Source: a virus
IMG/VR virus record: IMGVR_UViG_3300033571_013614
Location: 1 to 61,283 of that record
Length of the DNA stretch: 61,283 bases
Direction: 5' to 3' (one strand)
Part shown: positions 51,086 to 60,369 of the stretch, in pieces
How the letters are laid out: the number at the start of each line of letters is the position of its first letter
Numbering within the stretch: position 1 is the first letter of the stretch
Position numbers and translations under genes: made by a program
Notes under the pieces: generated by a model
The model's input: the letters and a program-made list of their open reading frames with translations, nothing else
Databases searched by the model: none
Told to the model about the DNA's origin: nothing

Positions 51086-52348
51086 ATGTCTAGTGGCAAC
51101 AATTTACACGAAATGGAAGCAGGCACAAAGCAATCCTCGACCGCTGTCAATGCAGGTGCAAAGGCAGGCGATCCAATGCAAAAGCTCGCTCCTGGCGCAG
51201 TAGCAGGTCAAACAGGTTCTTGGGAAGACCTTGGTGGTCCTACTCCAGAAAATTATCGTTCAGATGATAATTCTGCAGAACTCAAAACTCCAGGCAAAAC
51301 CCTTCAACAAGTAAGAAATGTTGTTAACAAGGGCGCTAAGGCAGCAGACCCAATGAAAGGTCTTAAGAAGAGCGATGCTGTTAAGGAAGAGGAAGAAGTA
51401 GATTCTGAAGATCTCCTTGATGAAGAAGAGATTCTTGAAGATGAAGAGATTGTAGCAGAAGCTGCAGAAGAAGATGAAGAGGATGAAGAGGATGAAGAAG
51501 GTGAAGATGAAGATGAGAAGGGTGAGGACAAAAAGAAGAAGAAGATGAAGGAAGAGGTTGAAGAAGACGAAGACGAAGACGAAGACGAAGACGAAGAGGA
51601 AGAAGAAGAGTTTGACATTGAAGAAGATGTTAATGCTCTTCTAGATGGTGAAGACCTCTCTGAGGAATTCCAAGAGAAGGCACGTACCATCTTTGAAGCT
51701 GCTCTAAGATCAAAAGTTACTGAGATCAAAGAAGCACTCATTACTCAGTATGATGAAGCATACGAAGCAAGACTTGTAGAAGAAGTACAAGAAATTAAAT
51801 CAGCTCTTGAAGAAAGAGTTGATTCATATCTTGAGTACGTTGCTGAGGAATGGATGACCGAAAATCAACTTGTAGTTGAGAACGGTCTGAAGTCAGAAAT
51901 GACTGAATCATTCCTCTCAGGTATGAAGGAACTTTTTGAAGCACATTATGTATCAATCCCTGAAGATAAATATGATGTTCTTGAGAGCATGGTAGAAAAA
52001 CTTGATGAAATGGAGACAAAACTCAACGAGCAGATTGAAAAGAATATTACTTTAAACAAGCGCCTCTCAGAGTCGGTTGCTGAAGGAATCTTTGATGATG
52101 TAGCAGAGGGTCTAGCACTCTCTCAGAAAGAGAAGCTCGCTTCACTTGCCGAAAGTGTTGAGTTTGAAAGTGGAGAAAAATATCGTGAAAAACTGGAGAT
52201 GTTGAGAGAATCATACTTCTCATCACAGAAAACTCCAAAGGCAAAAACCGAAAGTTTAATTGAAGAGGTTGAACTAAATTCTGCTGGTTATACCTCAGAA
52301 TATATGAATTCATATCTCAGAACACTTTCAGCAGTTGCTAAAAAGTGA
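51086..52348 (+). CDS. gp22: Prohead scaffold protein gp22
   Basis: A 420-residue internal scaffold (T4 is 269), degraded by gp21 after capsid assembly. An N-terminal run (AGAKAGDPMQKLAPG; GAKAADPMKGL) has small-residue repeats. Then comes a very acidic stretch at about residues 100-180, nearly all Glu, Asp and some Lys, encoded by GAAGAC/GAAGAT repeats. The remainder is helical coiled coil, as usual for gp22. A ribosome site GGAGAG precedes the start. It is followed by gp23 after 49 nt. Confidence 0.9.
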   Translation: MSSGNNLHEMEAGTKQSSTAVNAGAKAGDPMQKLAPGAVAGQTGSWEDLGGPTPENYRSDDNSAELKTPGKTLQQVRNVVNKGAKAADPMKGLKKSDAVKEEEEVDSEDLLDEEEILEDEEIVAEAAEEDEEDEEDEEGEDEDEKGEDKKKKKMKEEVEEDEDEDEDEDEEEEEEFDIEEDVNALLDGEDLSEEFQEKARTIFEAALRSKVTEIKEALITQYDEAYEARLVEEVQEIKSALEERVDSYLEYVAEEWMTENQLVVENGLKSEMTESFLSGMKELFEAHYVSIPEDKYDVLESMVEKLDEMETKLNEQIEKNITLNKRLSESVAEGIFDDVAEGLALSQKEKLASLAESVEFESGEKYREKLEMLRESYFSSQKTPKAKTESLIEEVELNSAGYTSEYMNSYLRTLSAVAKK

Positions 52349-52397
52349 ATTTAATATAATTCAAACAAAACCAAACACGTTACAAAGGTAAAAGCAA

Positions 52398-53807
52398 ATG
52401 TTCCAATCCGAGCATCTGCAGGAAAAGTGGGCACCACTTCTCGACTATGATGGTCTTGATCCAATCAAAGATTCACACAGAAGAGCAGTAACCGCTGTCC
52501 TGTTAGAAAACCAAGAAAAATTCCTGAGAGAGCAATCAGCTTTCTCAAATGGAATGCTGATGGAATCCCCAACCAATAGCGGAAACGCTGCTGGTGCTTC
52601 AGGTGGTTTCTCAGGTTCCGCTACTGCTGCAGGTCCTGTAGCAGGTTTTGATCCAGTTCTGATTTCACTCATCAGACGTGCAATGCCTAACCTGGTCGCA
52701 TATGACCTCGCAGGCGTTCAACCAATGAGTGGTCCTACTGGACTCATCTTCGCAATGCGTTCACGCTACACCAACCAGAGCGGCACTGAAGCTCTGTTTA
52801 ACGAAGCAGATACCGCATTCTCTGGTCAGAACTCTGGTATTGGTCTCACCGCTGCAACTAACGTTGCTGCTGGTATGGGTACTACTACTCAGTATGGTTC
52901 AAACCCAGGTCTCCTGAACCCAGTTGGTACTGGTGCTTCAACTGGTTCTGCTGGTTACAACGTTGGTCAGGGTATGTTCACTGGAGATTCTGAGAATCTC
53001 GGTAACGGTGCAAGCAACCAGTTCAACGAAATGGCATTCTCAATCGAGAAAGTCCTTGTTGAAGCAAAGTCAAGAGCACTGAAGGCAGAATACAGCCTTG
53101 AGCTTGCACAAGACCTGAAGGCAATTCACGGTCTGAATGCAGAAGCAGAACTTGCTAACATTCTCTCTACTGAGATCCTCGCAGAAATCAACAGAGAAGT
53201 CATCAGAACCATCTACAAGGTTGCTGAGCAAGGTGCTGCTGCTAACACTGCTACCGCTGGTGTATTCGACCTCGACATCGACTCCAATGGTCGTTGGTCA
53301 GTTGAGAAGTTCAAGGGTCTCCTGTTCCAAATCGAGCGTGATGCTAACGCAATCGCACAAAGAACTCGTAGAGGAAAGGGTAACGTTGTTATGTGTTCCG
53401 CAGACGTAGCTTCTGCACTGAGCATGGCTGGTGTACTTGATTACACCCCTGCTCTGAACGCAAACCTCAACGTTGATGACACTGGTAACACCTTTGCGGG
53501 TGTTCTGCTTGGTAAGTATCGCGTATATATCGATCCTTATTCAGCAAACGTATCTGCTAACCAGTACTACGTTGTTGGTTATAAGGGTTCTTCCCCTTAT
53601 GACGCAGGTCTGTTCTATTGCCCTTATGTTCCTCTCCAAATGGTTCGTGCCGTTGGTGAGAACACCTTCCAGCCTAAGATTGGCTTTAAGACCAGATACG
53701 GTCTTGTTGCTAACCCATTCGCTGAAGGCACCACTCAGGGTCTCGGCAGACTTCAAGTTAACGCAAACCGTTACTACAGAAGAGTTCAAATCAAGAACCT
53801 CATGTGA
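52398..53807 (+). CDS. gp23: Major capsid protein gp23
   Basis: A 469-residue HK97-fold capsid subunit (T4 is 521). Typical segments: LIRRAMPNLVAYDLAGVQPM, GLIFAMRSRY, EMAFSIEKVLVEAKSRALKA, YSLELAQDLKAIHGLNAEAE and the C-terminal KTRYGLVANPF. The N-terminal piece ending near residue 50-65 is probably cut by gp21. Codons are more GC-rich and uniform than in neighbours, as expected for the most abundant phage protein. A terminator follows. Confidence 0.97.
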   Translation: MFQSEHLQEKWAPLLDYDGLDPIKDSHRRAVTAVLLENQEKFLREQSAFSNGMLMESPTNSGNAAGASGGFSGSATAAGPVAGFDPVLISLIRRAMPNLVAYDLAGVQPMSGPTGLIFAMRSRYTNQSGTEALFNEADTAFSGQNSGIGLTAATNVAAGMGTTTQYGSNPGLLNPVGTGASTGSAGYNVGQGMFTGDSENLGNGASNQFNEMAFSIEKVLVEAKSRALKAEYSLELAQDLKAIHGLNAEAELANILSTEILAEINREVIRTIYKVAEQGAAANTATAGVFDLDIDSNGRWSVEKFKGLLFQIERDANAIAQRTRRGKGNVVMCSADVASALSMAGVLDYTPALNANLNVDDTGNTFAGVLLGKYRVYIDPYSANVSANQYYVVGYKGSSPYDAGLFYCPYVPLQMVRAVGENTFQPKIGFKTRYGLVANPFAEGTTQGLGRLQVNANRYYRRVQIKNLM

Positions 53808-53827
53808 GTCTGGTCACAATTTAATCA

Positions 53828-53853
53828 AGAGACCCGAAAGGGTCTCTTTTTTT
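53828..53853 (+). terminator. Rho-independent terminator after gp23
   Basis: AGAGACCC (53828-53835), GAAA tetraloop, GGGTCTCT (53840-53847), then T-run to 53853. A late promoter box begins 3 nt later. Confidence 0.92.
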
Positions 53854-53855
53854 AT

Positions 53856-53862
53856 CTAAATA
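53856..53862 (+). promoter_or_regulatory. Late promoter for gp3
   Basis: CTAAATA immediately after the gp23 terminator and 11 nt before the ATG at 53874, giving a very short leader. Confidence 0.6.
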
Positions 53863-53873
53863 GTTAGAAAACA

Positions 53874-54437
53874 ATGACTACAGGTAATCTTTATAGTAAT
53901 CAAATCCAAAATAGAAATTTTCTATCTTCTATTGCATTCAAATTTACTTTGAATAGAGCACGTAAAGTATCATTCTTTTCTAACTCTGCAAATATACCAG
54001 GAATGACTTTAGGTGTTGCAGAGCAACCAACTTATCTAAAAAATATTGATATTCCAGGAGATAAAATAGTATTTCAAGATTTTACTCTAAGATTTATTGT
54101 AGATGAGAATTTAGAAAATTATATGGAGATTCAAAGATGGATGCGTGGTCTTGGATTTCCAGAGTCATTAGAAGAAATTTATAACTTACAAAAACAAGAT
54201 AATACTCAGTTAGGATTTGATAGCAAATCCATGAACATTTATTCTGATGGAACTTTGCAAATTTTGAATAGCAATCAAAGACCACAGTTTGATGTTATAT
54301 TTAAAGATATGTTTCCATATGATTTGTCAGAATTAACATTTGATGCTACCAATCCAGATGTAGAATACTTTACTGCAGAGGTATCTTTCAAGTATACTAT
54401 TTACGATATATATGACCCAAAAGGAAATAAATTATGA
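53874..54437 (+). CDS. gp3: Tail completion/tube terminator protein (gp3 position)
   Basis: A 187-residue protein with a tail-tube-like fold (FFSNSANIPGMTLGVAEQP; VSFKYTIYDIYD at the end). In cyanophages the gene between 23 and uvsY is gp3, which closes the tail tube; T4 gp3 is 176 residues. Assignment rests on position, size and tube-like look. Overlaps uvsY by 4 nt. Confidence 0.7.
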   Translation: MTTGNLYSNQIQNRNFLSSIAFKFTLNRARKVSFFSNSANIPGMTLGVAEQPTYLKNIDIPGDKIVFQDFTLRFIVDENLENYMEIQRWMRGLGFPESLEEIYNLQKQDNTQLGFDSKSMNIYSDGTLQILNSNQRPQFDVIFKDMFPYDLSELTFDATNPDVEYFTAEVSFKYTIYDIYDPKGNKL

Positions 54438-54871
54438 TTCTTGACCTTGAACAAATCCAACAAATGTGGGAAAAGGATGCTCACATTGATATGGATAACT
54501 TACATACTGAATCAATTAATGTTCCGTTGTTACATGCTAAATACTTTGAGATTTACAACAATGTAATTCTTCTTAAAAAGAAAGCAGAACAACAAAGAAA
54601 AAATATTCGTCACGAGCGTTATGAATATTTTACTGGTAAAGCAGACCCAGAAGTTTACGTAGAATATCCCTTCCCTAAAAAAATTAGAGATAAAGATACT
54701 CTTCAAAAATACTTGGATGCCGATGAAAAGTTGTCTCAAATTAGTTTAAAAGTTGAGTATTACGAAACAATTTTAAACTACTTAGAAAGTATTCTAAAGG
54801 TAATTCAAAACAGAACATACCAAATAAAGAATGCTATTGAATTCTTAAAATTCCAAGCAGGATATGGTTGA
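54434..54871 (+). CDS. uvsY: Recombination mediator UvsY
   Basis: A 145-residue mediator (T4 is 137) that loads the UvsX recombinase on ssDNA. MILDLEQIQQMWEKDAHID, RHERYEYFTGKADPEVY and the C-terminal RTYQIKNAIEFLKFQAG align with T4 UvsY (YYSGRGD; RGFAIKHIQDMRAFEAG). It overlaps the genes on both sides (4 nt and 8 nt). Note that uvsX itself is not in this window. Confidence 0.9.
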   Translation: MILDLEQIQQMWEKDAHIDMDNLHTESINVPLLHAKYFEIYNNVILLKKKAEQQRKNIRHERYEYFTGKADPEVYVEYPFPKKIRDKDTLQKYLDADEKLSQISLKVEYYETILNYLESILKVIQNRTYQIKNAIEFLKFQAGYG

Positions 54872-56336
54872 TAACTTTGATCTTTTGATTTCAAAATCAA
54901 ACGAAGTATATTTAAAAATTACATGTGAACCACACATAGAATATGAATTAAGGGACTATTTTAAATTTGAAGTCCCTAATGCAAAATTTATGCCTCAATA
55001 TAGAGGTAGAAATTGGAATGGAGAAATACATTTATTTGATATTAGAACCAAACAACTCTACGTAGGTTTATTAGATAAATTAATTTCTTTTTGTGGTAAT
55101 TATAATTACAATTATAAATTTGAAGATAATAAATTCTATGGGATGCCATTTGAAGTTAATGATGGCATTTCATATGAAGGTGTCAAAGATTATATGAAAT
55201 CTATTTGTTCTCATGTTCCTAGAGATTATCAAATAGAGGGAGTATACGATGCTCTAAAACATAATAGAAAATTATTGATAAGTCCCACTGCATCTGGCAA
55301 ATCTTTGATGATTTACTCTCTCGTAAGATATTATGTGGAGAGAGGGCAAAAAATTCTTGTAGTTGTTCCAACGACATCTCTTGTAGAGCAGATGTACAAA
55401 GATTTTGAGGATTATAGTTGGGATGCTTCATCGTACTGTCACAAAATTTATTCTGGTAGGGAAAAAACTAATAACTCTCCAGTAACAATTACTACTTGGC
55501 AATCAATTTATAAACTTGAAAGAGGTTTCTTTGAAGACTTTGATGTTGTAATTGGTGATGAAGCTCATTTATTTAAATCTAAATCATTAATACAAATCAT
55601 GACAAAGCTACATCATGCAAAGTATAGATTTGGATTTACAGGAACTTTAGATGGAACCCAAACTCATAAATGGGTCCTTGAAGGATTATTTGGTCCATCT
55701 TATAAAATTATAAGAACTTCAGAGTTGATGGAGAAAGGGCACGTATCAAAATTAGATATTAGATGTTTAGTATTAAAGCATAAACCAAGAATATTTGCAA
55801 CATATGAAGATGAAGTCCAATTTATAATTTCTCATGATAAAAGGAATAATTTTATTAAAAATTTATCTCTAGATTTAAAAGGCAATACTCTTATTTTATT
55901 CTCAAGGGTTGAGACTCATGGAAAACCTTTGTATGAATTAATATATAATGCTAAAAAGGCAAATAGAAAAGTATTTTTTATTCATGGTGGTGTTGATACT
56001 GAAGAGAGAGAACTTGTTAGAGAAATAACGGAACGAGAAGAAGATGCAATCATTATTGCTTCATATGGTGTATTTTCTACAGGAATAAATATAAGAAACC
56101 TACACAATGTAATTTTTGCCTCTCCGAGTAAGTCTAGAATTCGTAATCTCCAATCTATCGGAAGAGTTCTTAGGAAGGGTAAAAATAAAACTAAAGCAAT
56201 GTTATATGACATATCTGATGATTGCACATATAATTCAAGAAAAAATTATACTTTGAATCATTTAATAGAAAGAATTAAAATTTATAATGAAGAAAAGTTT
56301 AATTATGAAATAATAACAATTAACTTAAAGGAATAA
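54864..56336 (+). CDS. uvsW: DNA/RNA helicase UvsW
   Basis: A 490-residue SF2 helicase (T4 is 503) that unwinds recombination intermediates and R-loops. Walker A PTASGKS (141-147), DEAH box (232-235), FTGTLDG motif III and QSIGRVLRKGKNK motif VI are all present. The N-terminal 100 residues are the small UvsW-specific domain (YRGRNWNGEIHLFD). In T4 UvsW is a late protein; here it is cotranscribed with uvsY. Confidence 0.94.
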   Translation: MVDNFDLLISKSNEVYLKITCEPHIEYELRDYFKFEVPNAKFMPQYRGRNWNGEIHLFDIRTKQLYVGLLDKLISFCGNYNYNYKFEDNKFYGMPFEVNDGISYEGVKDYMKSICSHVPRDYQIEGVYDALKHNRKLLISPTASGKSLMIYSLVRYYVERGQKILVVVPTTSLVEQMYKDFEDYSWDASSYCHKIYSGREKTNNSPVTITTWQSIYKLERGFFEDFDVVIGDEAHLFKSKSLIQIMTKLHHAKYRFGFTGTLDGTQTHKWVLEGLFGPSYKIIRTSELMEKGHVSKLDIRCLVLKHKPRIFATYEDEVQFIISHDKRNNFIKNLSLDLKGNTLILFSRVETHGKPLYELIYNAKKANRKVFFIHGGVDTEERELVREITEREEDAIIIASYGVFSTGINIRNLHNVIFASPSKSRIRNLQSIGRVLRKGKNKTKAMLYDISDDCTYNSRKNYTLNHLIERIKIYNEEKFNYEIITINLKE

Positions 56337-56338
56337 TT

Positions 56339-56746
56339 ATGGAAGACGATTTTTATGCAACAGTTAAGTTAAAAAGTGGAGAAGAGATATTTTCAAAAGT
56401 AATGCCTTGCTTTGAACAAGACAAAACCTTATTACTCATAACACATCCAATTACAGTATCTGAAATTACAACTAGAAAAGGAGTAACTGGATATAAATTA
56501 GAACCCTGGTTAAAAACAACTAAGGAAGATATGTTTATTCTTGATATGGATGATGTCCTTACACTAAGCGAATCAAAGGACGTTGAAATGATTATTATGT
56601 ATCAATCATGGATTAGAGAATCTACTGATTTTGATCCTAAAGATAATCCTCACGGTATTAGAAAAAAAATTAATAGAAAGATGGGATATATCTCTAATGT
56701 TAATGATGCTAAAGAGATATTAGAAAAACTCTATAAAAATAGTTAA
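56339..56746 (+). CDS. Small Sm-like conserved cyanophage protein
   Basis: A 135-residue protein. The N-terminal ATVKLKSGEEIFSKVMPC followed by TLLLITHPITVSE resembles an Sm/LSm strand pattern (x-V-x-L-K-S-G-E), as in Hfq-like RNA-binding proteins. The C-terminal KKINRKMGYISNVNDAKEIL is basic and helical. Found between uvsW and gp55, 2 nt after uvsW. Function inferred only from fold likeness. Confidence 0.7.
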   Translation: MEDDFYATVKLKSGEEIFSKVMPCFEQDKTLLLITHPITVSEITTRKGVTGYKLEPWLKTTKEDMFILDMDDVLTLSESKDVEMIIMYQSWIRESTDFDPKDNPHGIRKKINRKMGYISNVNDAKEILEKLYKNS

Positions 56747-56807
56747 TATATAAACTTGAAAGCGCAACAATGCTATTATACCCATTTTTGGATACCTCTG
56801 TCAAGCC

Positions 56808-56837
56808 TTGATTCTTCTCGTATAATAGTGTTATAAT
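56808..56837 (+). promoter_or_regulatory. Sigma70-like promoter for gp55-gp47-gp46
   Basis: TTGATT (56808-56813), 18-nt spacer, TATAAT (56832-56837). A second TATAAT (56821-56826) sits inside the spacer. It is 24 nt before the gp55 ATG, in the only sizeable gap of this block. Confidence 0.75.
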
Positions 56838-56861
56838 TTGAACAATTAATAAAGTTATTTT

Positions 56862-57356
56862 ATGGGTATCCAGGCAGTGCCTAAAAGAAAGAGATCAATT
56901 CACTACGTTAATAACAAGGAATTTCTTTTAGCTTTGATTGAGTATAGAAAGCAGTTGAGTGCAGCTCAAGAGCGTGGAGATCCTAAACCACAAATTACAA
57001 ATTATTTGGGAGAGTGCTTTTTAAAAATAGCAACTCACCTATCATTTAAACCTAATTTTGTCAATTACATCTTTAAAGATGATATGATTTCTGATGGCAT
57101 AGAAAATTGTGTGATGTACATTCATAATTTTGATCCAGAGAAATCTCAAAATCCCTTTGCTTATTTTACTCAGATTATACACTATGCTTTTTTGCGTAGA
57201 ATTCAAAAAGAGAAAAAGCAATTAGAAATTAAAAATAAAATTTTGGAAAGGACTGGATTTGATGAAGTCTTTTTTGATGATAACCTCATTGACGGTATGA
57301 ATTATTCTGACTATAATTCCATTAAGGATAATATTCATTCCAAATCTAGATATTGA
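56862..57356 (+). CDS. gp55: Late sigma factor gp55
   Basis: A 164-residue sigma-like factor (T4 is 185) that directs host RNA polymerase to late boxes. DMISDGIENCVMYIHNFDPE and NPFAYFTQIIHYAFLRRIQK are the region 2-like core, where the late box is read. It has a host-type promoter, so it can be expressed before late genes. The stop overlaps the start of gp47 (TGATG). Confidence 0.92.
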   Translation: MGIQAVPKRKRSIHYVNNKEFLLALIEYRKQLSAAQERGDPKPQITNYLGECFLKIATHLSFKPNFVNYIFKDDMISDGIENCVMYIHNFDPEKSQNPFAYFTQIIHYAFLRRIQKEKKQLEIKNKILERTGFDEVFFDDNLIDGMNYSDYNSIKDNIHSKSRY

Positions 57357-58399
57357 TGAAAGTAGCAATTATTACAGACCAACATTTTGGTGCTCGTAAA
57401 AACTCTAAACTTTTTCATGATTATTTTTTAAAATTTTATAATGATATCTTTTTCCCAACCCTAATCAAAAATGGTATTAAAACCGTTGTAGATATGGGAG
57501 ATACTTTTGATAGTAGAAAGGGAATTGATTTTGCTGCTCTTGCATGGGCAAAAGATAATTATTACGACAATTTAGAAAAAATTGGAGTTACTGTTCATAC
57601 AATAGTTGGTAATCATACAGCATATTACAAGAATACTAATGAGATTAATGCTGTAGATCTTCTTTTAAGAGAATATGAAAACGTAAAGGTATATTCCAAA
57701 CCAACAGAAGTACAACTTGATAAACTCAAAGTTCTTTTTATTCCTTGGATTAATGAAGGAAATTTTGAGGAAACATTTAAAACAGTAAAATCTACGAATT
57801 GTACATGTGCTATGGGGCATCTTGAACTTTCTGGATTTCCACCATACCGTGGTTTTACTATGCAAGAAGGTATGGATTCTAAGTTGTTTGATAAATTTGA
57901 ATTAGTTTTTTCTGGACATTACCACACTCGCTCTGATAATGGTAAGGTTTTTTACTTGGGTAATCCATACGAAATATACTCTAATGATATTGGAGATACT
58001 CGTGGATTTCATATTTTTGACACAGAAACTCGTTCTTTACAGTCAGTAAATAATCCTTATACGATGCATGAAACAATTTATTATGATGATAATAATTATC
58101 AAACATTTGATGTAAGAAATTATGAAAATAAAATTGTAAAATTGATAGTCAAGAAAAAGACAGATGAAAAAAAATTTGAAAAATTTATTGACAAACTTTA
58201 TCTAACAAATATTGCAGAATTAAAAATTGTAGAATCTTTCGCAGACTCGACAACTTTAAATGAAGAATATGATTTAGAATCGGAAGATACGGTATCTATT
58301 TTAAATAAGTATGTTGATGATTTTGAAGACTCAATAAATAAAGCATCTGTAAAAAGAATCATTCAACAAGTATATAAACAAGCTTGTGAGTTAATCTAA
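57356..58399 (+). CDS. gp47: Recombination nuclease subunit gp47
   Basis: A 347-residue Mre11/SbcD-family nuclease (T4 is 339), partner of gp46, which resects DNA ends. Phosphoesterase motifs in order: ITDQHFG, VDMGDTFDS, VGNHTAYY, MGHLELS and FSGHYHTRS, with all metal ligands in place. The ATG at 57356 overlaps the gp55 stop; a TTG one codon earlier is less likely. Confidence 0.94.
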   Translation: MKVAIITDQHFGARKNSKLFHDYFLKFYNDIFFPTLIKNGIKTVVDMGDTFDSRKGIDFAALAWAKDNYYDNLEKIGVTVHTIVGNHTAYYKNTNEINAVDLLLREYENVKVYSKPTEVQLDKLKVLFIPWINEGNFEETFKTVKSTNCTCAMGHLELSGFPPYRGFTMQEGMDSKLFDKFELVFSGHYHTRSDNGKVFYLGNPYEIYSNDIGDTRGFHIFDTETRSLQSVNNPYTMHETIYYDDNNYQTFDVRNYENKIVKLIVKKKTDEKKFEKFIDKLYLTNIAELKIVESFADSTTLNEEYDLESEDTVSILNKYVDDFEDSINKASVKRIIQQVYKQACELI

Positions 58400-58400
58400 C

Positions 58401-58670
58401 ATGTACATTCTTACTTTAGAAGGTAGAGAAGAGCAAGGTGCTTATTCTGTAACCAACCAAAAAGGTCAACAAATTCTTTACCTCTTTGAAGAAGAAGACG
58501 ATGCTGTAAGATTTGCAATGATGTTAGAAGAAGATGATTATCCATCACTAGTAGTGATTGAAATAGATGATGATTTAATTATAAAAACATGCGAAATTAA
58601 TCGCTATGAATATGCAATTATTACTGCAAATGACATTGTAATTCCTCCAGAACAAAATGATATTATTTGA
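58401..58670 (+). CDS. DUF3110-like protein
   Basis: An 89-residue protein matching DUF3110, a domain mostly of cyanobacteria and plastids: MYILTLEGREEQGAYSV, a phenylalanine-glutamate turn (YLFEEEDDAVRFAMMLEEDD) and YPSLVVIEIDDD. It starts one base after gp47 and overlaps gp46 by 14 nt, so the three are cotranslated. The biochemical role is not known; a regulator of the gp46/47 complex is a guess from context. Confidence 0.75.
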   Translation: MYILTLEGREEQGAYSVTNQKGQQILYLFEEEDDAVRFAMMLEEDDYPSLVVIEIDDDLIIKTCEINRYEYAIITANDIVIPPEQNDII

Positions 58671-60369
58671 AAAAATTCGCTATAAAAACTTTTTAAGTAC
58701 TGGTAATCAATTTACTGAAATTGACCTAGCAAAGTCACCCACCACTTTAATTATTGGTAACAATGGATCTGGAAAAAGTACGATCCTTGATGCCTTGACT
58801 TTTTCTTTGTTTGGAAAATCTTTTAGGGGCGTTAACAAACCACAATTAATTAATTCTGTAAATGAAAAAGATTGTTTGGTTGAAATTGAATTTAAAATAG
58901 GAACTAATGCTTGGAAGATTGTTAGGGGTCTTAAACCTACGATTTTTGAAATTTATAAAAATGGCGAACTTTTAAATCAAGAAGCTGCTAGTAAAGACCA
59001 GCAAACTTGGTTGGAAAGTATTGTTCTAAAAATGAACTATAAGTCTTTTACTCAAATTGTTATTTTGGGTAGTAGCAATTTTGTTCCTTTTATGCAGTTG
59101 GCAGCAGCAACTAGAAGAGAGGTCATTGAAGACCTTTTGGATATTAAAATCTTTTCATCAATGAATTCTGTCTTAAAGGATAGAGTTAAAACGTGTAGAG
59201 ATGAAATTAAAAATTTGGAATATAAAAGAGAATCTATTCAAGATAAACTTAACATGCAAAAAAGTTTTATCGAACAGATTGAAAATATTGGAAAGAAAGA
59301 TATTGAAAATAAAAATAATGTAATTAAAAATATAAGAGAAGAAAATGAAAAATTGCTGACTGACTCTCTTACTTTAGAAGATTCTTTAGTTAAAAAACAA
59401 GAGCAATTAGTTGAATTTTCTGGTGCAAATGATAAGTTGCGTAAACTTGGCAATTTAAAGGGAAAGTTATCTCAAAAAATAACAACTGTAATAGAAGACC
59501 ACAAGTTCTTTACTAGTAATACGGTTTGCCCAACTTGTACTCAATCTATTGAAGAGGATTTTAGGATAAATAAAATTAGTGACGCCCAAAATAGAGCAAA
59601 AGAGTTGCAGTCTGGTTACAAAGAACTGGAGGAGGCAATTAAAGAGGAGGAAGATCGAGAGCGTCACTTTACTTCACTATCTAAAGAGGTAACTAACCTA
59701 ACGCATGAAATTTCTCAAATCAATACTAAGATCTCTGGATATCAAAGACAAATCGGAGACCTTGAACAAGAAATTCAAACTATTACCAATCAACTTAAAA
59801 ACCGAAATACTGAACACGAAAAATTAAAAGAGTTAGAAGATCAACACGAAGAATTGAGTAAAGAGACTGATTCTAAAAAAGATCTTTTAATTAACTATAA
59901 TTTTGTATCAGACTTATTAAAAGATGGTGGAGTAAAAACTCAAATCATTAAAAAGTATTTGCCAGTAATTAATACACAGGTAAACAAATACTTACAGATG
60001 ATGGAGTTTTTTATTAACTTTAAACTTGACGAAGAATTTAATGAATCTATTGAATCTCCAATTCATGATGATTTTTCCTACACTTCTTTTAGTGAAGGGG
60101 AAAGAATGAGAATTGATTTAGCTTTACTTTTTACTTGGAGAGAAATTGCAAAAATTAAAAATTCTTTGAATTGTAATTTAATTATATTTGATGAGACTTT
60201 TGACTCGTCTTTGGATACCTTTGGTACGGATGAATTTATGAAAATCATTCGTTATGTTATTAAAGATGCAAATACTTTTGTAATCTCTCACAAAGAAGGT
60301 ATGAGGGATAAATTTTCTGAAGTTTTAAAATTTGAAAAAATTAAAGGATTTAGTAAAGTATCATTATGA
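58657..60369 (+). CDS. gp46: Recombination ATPase gp46
   Basis: A 570-residue Rad50/SbcC-family ATPase (T4 is 560). Walker A GNNGSGKS (34-41), a long coiled coil with the zinc hook CPTC (Cys291 and Cys294), signature SFSEGERMRIDLAL, and Walker B LIIFDET (Asp512, Glu513). With gp47 it processes ends for recombination-dependent replication. Overlaps the epimerase gene by 4 nt. Confidence 0.94.
   Translation: MILFEKIRYKNFLSTGNQFTEIDLAKSPTTLIIGNNGSGKSTILDALTFSLFGKSFRGVNKPQLINSVNEKDCLVEIEFKIGTNAWKIVRGLKPTIFEIYKNGELLNQEAASKDQQTWLESIVLKMNYKSFTQIVILGSSNFVPFMQLAAATRREVIEDLLDIKIFSSMNSVLKDRVKTCRDEIKNLEYKRESIQDKLNMQKSFIEQIENIGKKDIENKNNVIKNIREENEKLLTDSLTLEDSLVKKQEQLVEFSGANDKLRKLGNLKGKLSQKITTVIEDHKFFTSNTVCPTCTQSIEEDFRINKISDAQNRAKELQSGYKELEEAIKEEEDRERHFTSLSKEVTNLTHEISQINTKISGYQRQIGDLEQEIQTITNQLKNRNTEHEKLKELEDQHEELSKETDSKKDLLINYNFVSDLLKDGGVKTQIIKKYLPVINTQVNKYLQMMEFFINFKLDEEFNESIESPIHDDFSYTSFSEGERMRIDLALLFTWREIAKIKNSLNCNLIIFDETFDSSLDTFGTDEFMKIIRYVIKDANTFVISHKEGMRDKFSEVLKFEKIKGFSKVSL

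Noticed and set aside
51304-51741. 145-codon minus-strand frame, almost all serine
   Set aside because: It is the complement of the acidic GAA/GAT repeats of gp22; low-complexity shadow.
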